9,639 nucleotides of DNA from Ignavibacteriales bacterium UBA6490. Its GTDB lineage: Bacteria; Bacteroidota; Ignavibacteria; Ignavibacteriales; Ignavibacteriaceae. Of the stretch, positions 5,179-9,639 are shown in pieces. The notes beneath the pieces were generated by a model that made no database searches, was not told the DNA's origin, and saw nothing but the letters and a program-made list of their open reading frames with translations. The stretch covers positions 7,107-16,745 of the forward strand of contig DJMM01000096.1 of assembly GCA_002435365.1 (NCBI GenBank), given 5' to 3'. Made by a program: the position numbers and the translations under genes. Numbering within the stretch: the first letter of the stretch is position 1; each line of letters opens with the position of its first letter.

Positions 5179-7869
5179 TTACATTCTAAAAGATACTCCG
5201 AGCGTACCGTACTGACCGAATTTTGCCCATTGAGTCCATTTCGAATAATCTTTTGAAGGATCACCAAAAGCCTCATTTTCAAACTGATCCGTAAGATTAT
5301 TAAGCTGCAGATATACTGATAAATATTCCGTTAACTTCTGCCGGACAGAAATATCAAGATGATATTCTTTTTTATAGTATACGTCCGAATACTCATTACT
5401 TCCAACTGCTATCAGAATATCGTCTCTTAAATTATTTGATATAACGAACGATAATCCCAATGCTGAATTATCATACATCAAAGCCAGGTTAAGAATGTTT
5501 TCAGGGCTGAAACCAAGCGGAACAGTTCTTCCACCAACTTCGAATTCAGATTTGGTATATGTATAATTGGCATAAATACTGAAATTGTCCAGAAAAGAGG
5601 AGCTCAGAAAATTCAATCTTTGATTGAGAGCTAGTTCCACGCCGTAAACAGTTGCATCATCATCACCATTTATCGGCATACTCACTTCATACTGAACCGG
5701 TTGACCATTCACAATAATATTTTGAGCTACCTGTGTACCCACTATTATATCAGACATTTTTTTGTAAAAAACGCCTGCACTTAATAATCCTAGATAAGGG
5801 GTATAACGTTCAAACATTAAGTCAAAATTATACGATTTTGTTGCCTCCAGTTCCGGATTTCCCTTAGAGATCGTTCTTTCATCATCATCCCTGAACTCAT
5901 AAGGCACCAGCGCACTGTAAACAGGTCGTGCAATACCTGTCGAAAAAGCAAATCTGAGGTTCATTTCATTATTAAAACGATAAGTCAAGTGTGCAGATGG
6001 CAGAAGGTTAGCATAGCTGGCATCTGATTCTTCAAGATTTACAGATGTAATAGCTAATGTTTTATACTTATTGTTAGTGTTTTCAAATCTTAATCCGGCT
6101 AAGATGCTGAATTTTTCTGTAAAGTTTAGATTTGTCATTCCATAAGCTGCTAAAATGGTTTCAGTGGCATCATAGTTATTAGATGACTGATCAAGGTATT
6201 CCACTCGGGTTGCACCCAGATAAGATTTGTCATCAGGACTGACTCTAACATCTTCAAATCCAAACTCGCCTTCTGGTATAGTATGCGCTTCAGGGAAATT
6301 CCTTAACTGAAGCCGACGTGTTTCATACTTGGCATTTTTATGCAGGAATTTGCCACCAATTTTAAAGGTACTTGCTCTATCCAGTAATTGATATGGTATT
6401 TCGATATTGAACATGCCGGAACCATCTGTATCCGTTTTCAAATTATCATCCACTCGTATCCTGTTAAGTCTGTGATTATCCATATTAGGAAATACTGAAG
6501 TTACCCCAAAATCTTTAATCTCATCATTTGTAAAGCCCGTGAAATCAAAATCTCGCTGAAACCTGAAATATGTTCTGTCGGGCATATCTTCTTTGGAAGT
6601 TATATAACTTGCAATATAATCGATTTTGATTCCGTTAAGATCGTGGTAACCGCCAAACATACCACTTGATAAATATTGGTCCTCGATGCGGTTTCTTGTC
6701 TCTTTTGTTTCCTGCTCATCATCAATAACCCATTCCACAAGTCTCCGTATCTCCAGATCAAAGTAGCGATTATGGTTTAAGTTTAAGTATAATCTGTTAA
6801 ACTGATCAAACTTATATTCGGTATTTAAGTTAACTCCCCACCTTTCTCTCAGGACGTCATAATCATTTGAGTGCTGCGCAAAAATAACTTTATTTACAGC
6901 AGGGTCTTCATATTCAATTTGTCTTAATAATGATCCCCGGTTGGTTTTAAAATAACTGACAGCTGCAAGTACCCCAAGTTTGTTTTCGAAAAATCTTTTT
7001 CCGCCATATGTTGAGATATCAATAATATCTTTACCATATTTCGTGAAATAAGTATGCTGGTTATTATATCCACCACCCATATTTAGAACAAAAACTCCTG
7101 CATCCGGAGCCTGCTTCATCTGGAAGTTCACATTTCCGCCGATTGCATCACCATCTAAATCAGGCGTAAGAGCTTTGGTAACAACAATATTTTCCATTAA
7201 ATCCTGATTAAGCAAATCCAAGCCAACGGCTCTTCCCAGGTCAGGATCAGGAGCCGGGATTCGCTGGCCATTAACAGTAAGTGAATTATATTCGGGACCA
7301 ATACCACGGATTGTTATAACCTCACCTTCACCCTGATCATAGGAAACCGATATACCGGGGATACGGGCTGCTGTTTCTGCAGCATTTCTGTCAGGGAACA
7401 GCAGAAATTGTTCTGATGAAACAACGTTTTTAATATTCGGAGAATTTTTCTGTTCATTCAGAGATTTTGCCTGTCCTCTTGTCATCTCTCCATATACCAG
7501 TACGGCATCTAATTGCGGTACTGATTCCTGAAGAGCGAAATCGACAACTACCGTTCTGTTTGACTGAACAGTAACCTCAAGTTCCTTTTCCTGATATCCC
7601 AGATAAGAGGCTCTAACCATATAAGTTCCAGGCGCTACTCTTGAAATCGTATAGTTACCCTGCAAATCTGCAGCCGTACCTGTGGTTGTGCCAACGATAA
7701 TCACATTTGCTCCCGGAAGTGATGTTCCCGAAGTAGCTTCAGAAACCTTACCGACGATCTTACCGGCAGATTGAGCAAAACATTCAGCCGAAAACATCAG
7801 TATCAGAGTCAGGATGAAAACTCTGACCAGATTCGATCTGAATCCAAAAATTGTATAAGGTATGTTCAT
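5179..7869 (-). CDS. TonB-dependent outer-membrane receptor, TIGR01782 (TonB-Xanth-Caul)-like, with carboxypeptidase-regulatory-like N-domain
   Basis: This 896-residue outer-membrane active transporter takes up a ligand using the TonB-ExbBD energy system. The start is ATG 7867-7869 (MNIPYTIFGF), fixed by a perfect AAGGAGG (7875-7881) 5 nt upstream. The in-frame ATG at 7884 would place that Shine-Dalgarno inside the coding region. Order of parts: signal peptide to about 32 (cleavage CFA-Q); a CarboxypepD_reg-like Ig domain, about 37-115 (GKIVGKVSEATSG ... GTYMVRASYLGYQ); a plug, about 150-255, with FPDRNAAETAARIPGISV, RGIGPEYNSLTVNGQRIP and DLDGDAIGGNVNF; then a 22-strand-type barrel ending YGTLGVSFRM. 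The plug wording is that of the TonB-Xanth-Caul group, not SusC, and no SusD-like lipoprotein gene is present. Upstream, 81 bp separate it from the phosphatase gene; downstream lie the double hairpin and the antiporter. The ligand is unknown; an organophosphate is inferred from context. Confidence 0.94.
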   Translation of the reverse strand: MNIPYTIFGFRSNLVRVFILTLILMFSAECFAQSAGKIVGKVSEATSGTSLPGANVIIVGTTTGTAADLQGNYTISRVAPGTYMVRASYLGYQEKELEVTVQSNRTVVVDFALQESVPQLDAVLVYGEMTRGQAKSLNEQKNSPNIKNVVSSEQFLLFPDRNAAETAARIPGISVSYDQGEGEVITIRGIGPEYNSLTVNGQRIPAPDPDLGRAVGLDLLNQDLMENIVVTKALTPDLDGDAIGGNVNFQMKQAPDAGVFVLNMGGGYNNQHTYFTKYGKDIIDISTYGGKRFFENKLGVLAAVSYFKTNRGSLLRQIEYEDPAVNKVIFAQHSNDYDVLRERWGVNLNTEYKFDQFNRLYLNLNHNRYFDLEIRRLVEWVIDDEQETKETRNRIEDQYLSSGMFGGYHDLNGIKIDYIASYITSKEDMPDRTYFRFQRDFDFTGFTNDEIKDFGVTSVFPNMDNHRLNRIRVDDNLKTDTDGSGMFNIEIPYQLLDRASTFKIGGKFLHKNAKYETRRLQLRNFPEAHTIPEGEFGFEDVRVSPDDKSYLGATRVEYLDQSSNNYDATETILAAYGMTNLNFTEKFSILAGLRFENTNNKYKTLAITSVNLEESDASYANLLPSAHLTYRFNNEMNLRFAFSTGIARPVYSALVPYEFRDDDERTISKGNPELEATKSYNFDLMFERYTPYLGLLSAGVFYKKMSDIIVGTQVAQNIIVNGQPVQYEVSMPINGDDDATVYGVELALNQRLNFLSSSFLDNFSIYANYTYTKSEFEVGGRTVPLGFSPENILNLALMYDNSALGLSFVISNNLRDDILIAVGSNEYSDVYYKKEYHLDISVRQKLTEYLSVYLQLNNLTDQFENEAFGDPSKDYSKWTQWAKFGQYGTLGVSFRM

Positions 7870-7874
7870 TTTAC

Positions 7875-7881
7875 CCTCCTT
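7875..7881 (-). promoter_or_regulatory. Strong ribosome binding site of the TonB-dependent receptor gene
   Basis: AAGGAGG on the - strand, 5 nt before ATG 7867-7869. It decides the start between two in-frame ATGs and is much stronger than the sites of the other genes in the window, which suggests high translation of the receptor. Confidence 0.8.
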
Positions 7882-7950
7882 CATAATGATTGTTAATGCT
7901 AATTAGATTTTATATTGATTATTATAGCTCTCGTTTTCATTCATAAAAAA

Positions 7951-9639
7951 TCATGGTTTCAGCTTTAATTCATCAATCAATTCATTTTCATCGTTAAATA
8001 CAGAAAGTGTTAAATTGTTTCCATCTATGTCAATTCTGCAGAAGTTATACGTTAGTTTGAAAGAAGGTGCTTGTTTGAGCTCCGAAACATTCTTTTTGTT
8101 CTGAGCTCCGCCACCGCCGGCCGTAATTATATAATTAATTCCATTAACAATGCTTCTCTCGTATCCATGAACGTGGCCGGAAAAACTAAAATCAACTCCG
8201 TACTTTTCAAAAAGCGGTACCAAATATTCTTTATTAAGGGGGAAATAATCCTGGGATCCGTTAACATAAACCGGAATATGATTTATAACAAACAGCCACT
8301 CGGCTCTTTGGGCAATGTCGGAAGACAGTTCCTTTTCCAGCCAAATATACTGGGGACTTCCAAATGTAAAATCGGTGTAGTATTCTTTTTCAGGATAACC
8401 GGCTTTCGGATTATCAACAATTATGAAAAAAGAGTTGCCATATTTAAATGAATAATAACTTTCATGATGCAAGTCAGGATTTGAAAAATTTTTATAATAA
8501 TTCTCTGAGTTTAGCTCATGGTTACCGATAGCCGCATATATAGCTTTTGTGCTCAGGATATTCTTCAGAGGATTAAAAAATTCCACATCCCAGTCATCGC
8601 GGTTGCCATTTTGAACAACATCACCACAGCTTATAATAAAGTCAAATTCATGCTTTGAAAACTGTTCCGCGATCTTGCTGTGGCGTAAAAAATTCATTTG
8701 ATTGTCGCCGTATACTATAAAGCTAAAGGGTTTATTCTCCTTAGGTGAAGTTTTAAAAGAGTACCAATCACTGGTCAGCTCAGCGGAATTAATTCTGTAA
8801 TAATAAACTGTTCCAGGATCCAATAGTTTCAGTTTTATTTCATGCTTTACTGTAAGTGTATTGTCAATAAACCTATCCGTCTGTTCAATTCCTGTTCCAT
8901 ACTCGACTACTGAATTTGATGGCAGGGAAGTATCCCACATTATTACAGCACTGTCTCCCAGTACATTTTGTAAATATGGGCCCCTTGTAAAACTTAGTAA
9001 TGCTTCCTGCGATTTTATTTTGTAATCTGAGTAAACAGCAATATCATCAAAAAAAGACCCCAAGTTTGAAATTGAAGTGAAGCCTACTTTCCCCGGTTGA
9101 AATTGTTTCACATTCAGGTCAAAGTACTGTTTATCATTCAGAAATATTTTTATCTTTTCATTATTTAAGAAGATGGTGGCTGTGAATTTTGTATATTCCC
9201 ATTCCTCATTTATCAAAGCCAGGTTACTTAAATCACCTCTGAATTTTTTGTCAATCCTGATTTGCTTTTGTTCACTGGAGAGTATCAGCCGGTAATAGTT
9301 ATCATTATCCTGATACCAGAATAATATTCCAATATAATCATCATCAGTGCATACGAGATTTACCCGAATTACATGATCTTCCCATTGGGAACCATTGTAA
9401 ATAATATTAGTTCCTGTTAGTTCAGATTTATCCCCGATATCTGTATCCTGGATTAAGTAGCCATCTTTAATATACCAGTTTGATTTTTCGTTTTCCAGAT
9501 CATCCATTATATCCCAGTCAATCAGCTCACCGGATTGAAAATCCTCTTTCCAAATTAAATTTTCTTCGTTATAAATCTTCAGGTTATTAGGGAAAATAGA
9601 CGAAGACAAGGCTACTTGTATTAGAATTACGAGGGTAAT
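7951..9639 (-). CDS. Secreted purple-acid-phosphatase-like metallophosphoesterase with N-terminal jelly-roll domain (5' end outside the window)
   Basis: The frame stays open to the right edge (562 codons visible). A TTG at 9609 could be taken as a start, but the ten residues before it, ITLVILIQVA, form the hydrophobic core of a signal peptide, so the true start lies beyond 9639. Positions below count from that TTG. A concanavalin/LamG- or DUF1080-like jelly-roll spans about 20-195 (WKEDFQSG, IGILFWYQDNDNYY, GKVGFTS, FFDDIAVYS). A fibronectin-III/PAP N-terminal domain spans about 205-290 (TRGPYLQNVLGDSAVIMWDT, LDPGTVYYYRI, YSFKT). The metallophosphoesterase domain, about 295-515, has all five motifs: GDN (Asp302), SCGDVVQNG (Asp330), GNHE (Asn363), INHIPVY (His444) and GHVHGYERS (His479, His481). 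Gln333 replaces the tyrosinate ligand of true purple acid phosphatases. The likely role is extracytoplasmic hydrolysis of phosphate mono- or diesters. It heads the visible series, 81 bp before the receptor gene. Confidence 0.9.
   Translation of the reverse strand: MTLVILIQVALSSSIFPNNLKIYNEENLIWKEDFQSGELIDWDIMDDLENEKSNWYIKDGYLIQDTDIGDKSELTGTNIIYNGSQWEDHVIRVNLVCTDDDYIGILFWYQDNDNYYRLILSSEQKQIRIDKKFRGDLSNLALINEEWEYTKFTATIFLNNEKIKIFLNDKQYFDLNVKQFQPGKVGFTSISNLGSFFDDIAVYSDYKIKSQEALLSFTRGPYLQNVLGDSAVIMWDTSLPSNSVVEYGTGIEQTDRFIDNTLTVKHEIKLKLLDPGTVYYYRINSAELTSDWYSFKTSPKENKPFSFIVYGDNQMNFLRHSKIAEQFSKHEFDFIISCGDVVQNGNRDDWDVEFFNPLKNILSTKAIYAAIGNHELNSENYYKNFSNPDLHHESYYSFKYGNSFFIIVDNPKAGYPEKEYYTDFTFGSPQYIWLEKELSSDIAQRAEWLFVINHIPVYVNGSQDYFPLNKEYLVPLFEKYGVDFSFSGHVHGYERSIVNGINYIITAGGGGAQNKKNVSELKQAPSFKLTYNFCRIDIDGNNLTLSVFNDENELIDELKLKP

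Noticed and set aside
5076..5282. 68-codon - strand frame across the receptor 3' end and the hairpins
   Set aside because: It starts inside the receptor gene in another frame and its tail is made of the two hairpins; no protein-like pattern.
5179..7869. Reading the receptor as a SusC-type protein of a polysaccharide utilisation locus
   Set aside because: The plug motifs are of the TonB-Xanth-Caul group, and there is no SusD-like gene, glycoside hydrolase or sulfatase in the window.
8071..8451. + strand frame opposite the phosphatase gene
   Set aside because: Antisense to the conserved metallophosphoesterase motifs; no independent evidence.
1..9639. CRISPR arrays, tRNA or rRNA genes, insertion sequences, prophage genes
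   Set aside because: No regularly spaced repeats, cloverleaf-like sequence, transposase or phage protein was seen on either strand.

Overview
The window is AT-rich and almost entirely coding. It looks like a Gram-negative member of the Bacteroidota/Ignavibacteriota (FCB) group. Three things point there: a gene tail encoding a type IX secretion (Por) C-terminal sorting domain, a TonB-dependent receptor with an N-terminal carboxypeptidase-regulatory-like domain, and several exported proteins with ordinary Sec signal peptides. Good Shine-Dalgarno sequences (AAGGAGG before the receptor gene, AGGA or GAGGA before two others) fit an Ignavibacteria-like lineage better than classical Bacteroidetes, which rarely use them. 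This placement is inference; there is no rRNA or marker gene in the window.

Layout: on the + strand only the last 42 codons of a secreted protein with a T9SS sorting tail are present (2-130). A 318-bp non-coding stretch follows. Everything else is on the - strand and is transcribed right to left. In transcription order these are: a secreted purple-acid-phosphatase-like metallophosphoesterase whose 5' end lies beyond the right edge (7951-9639); a TIGR01782-type TonB-dependent receptor (5179-7869); an organophosphate:phosphate antiporter of the GlpT/UhpC type (3673-5016); a periplasmic glycerophosphodiester phosphodiesterase overlapping it by 20 bp (2868-3692); an exported small beta-propeller protein of unknown function (1995-2813); and a GntP-family gluconate/glycerate-type permease (449-1792). 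Gaps between these genes are 81, 162, -20, about 54 and 202 bp.

Read together, the cluster looks like an organophosphate scavenging locus. The secreted phosphatase and the diesterase would release phosphate, sugar-phosphate or glycerol-3-phosphate from larger esters. The receptor would carry a substrate across the outer membrane, and the OPA antiporter would carry the phosphorylated product across the inner membrane in exchange for phosphate. GntP could take up a dephosphorylated acid such as gluconate or glycerate. The real substrate is not visible from sequence.

Points worth attention: the diesterase has His where the family normally has the third acidic metal ligand; the phosphatase has Gln at the tyrosinate position that makes true purple acid phosphatases purple; the small propeller protein reads as five blade-like units; and two perfect back-to-back hairpins sit between the receptor and antiporter genes. 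No tRNA, rRNA, CRISPR array, insertion sequence or prophage gene was seen.
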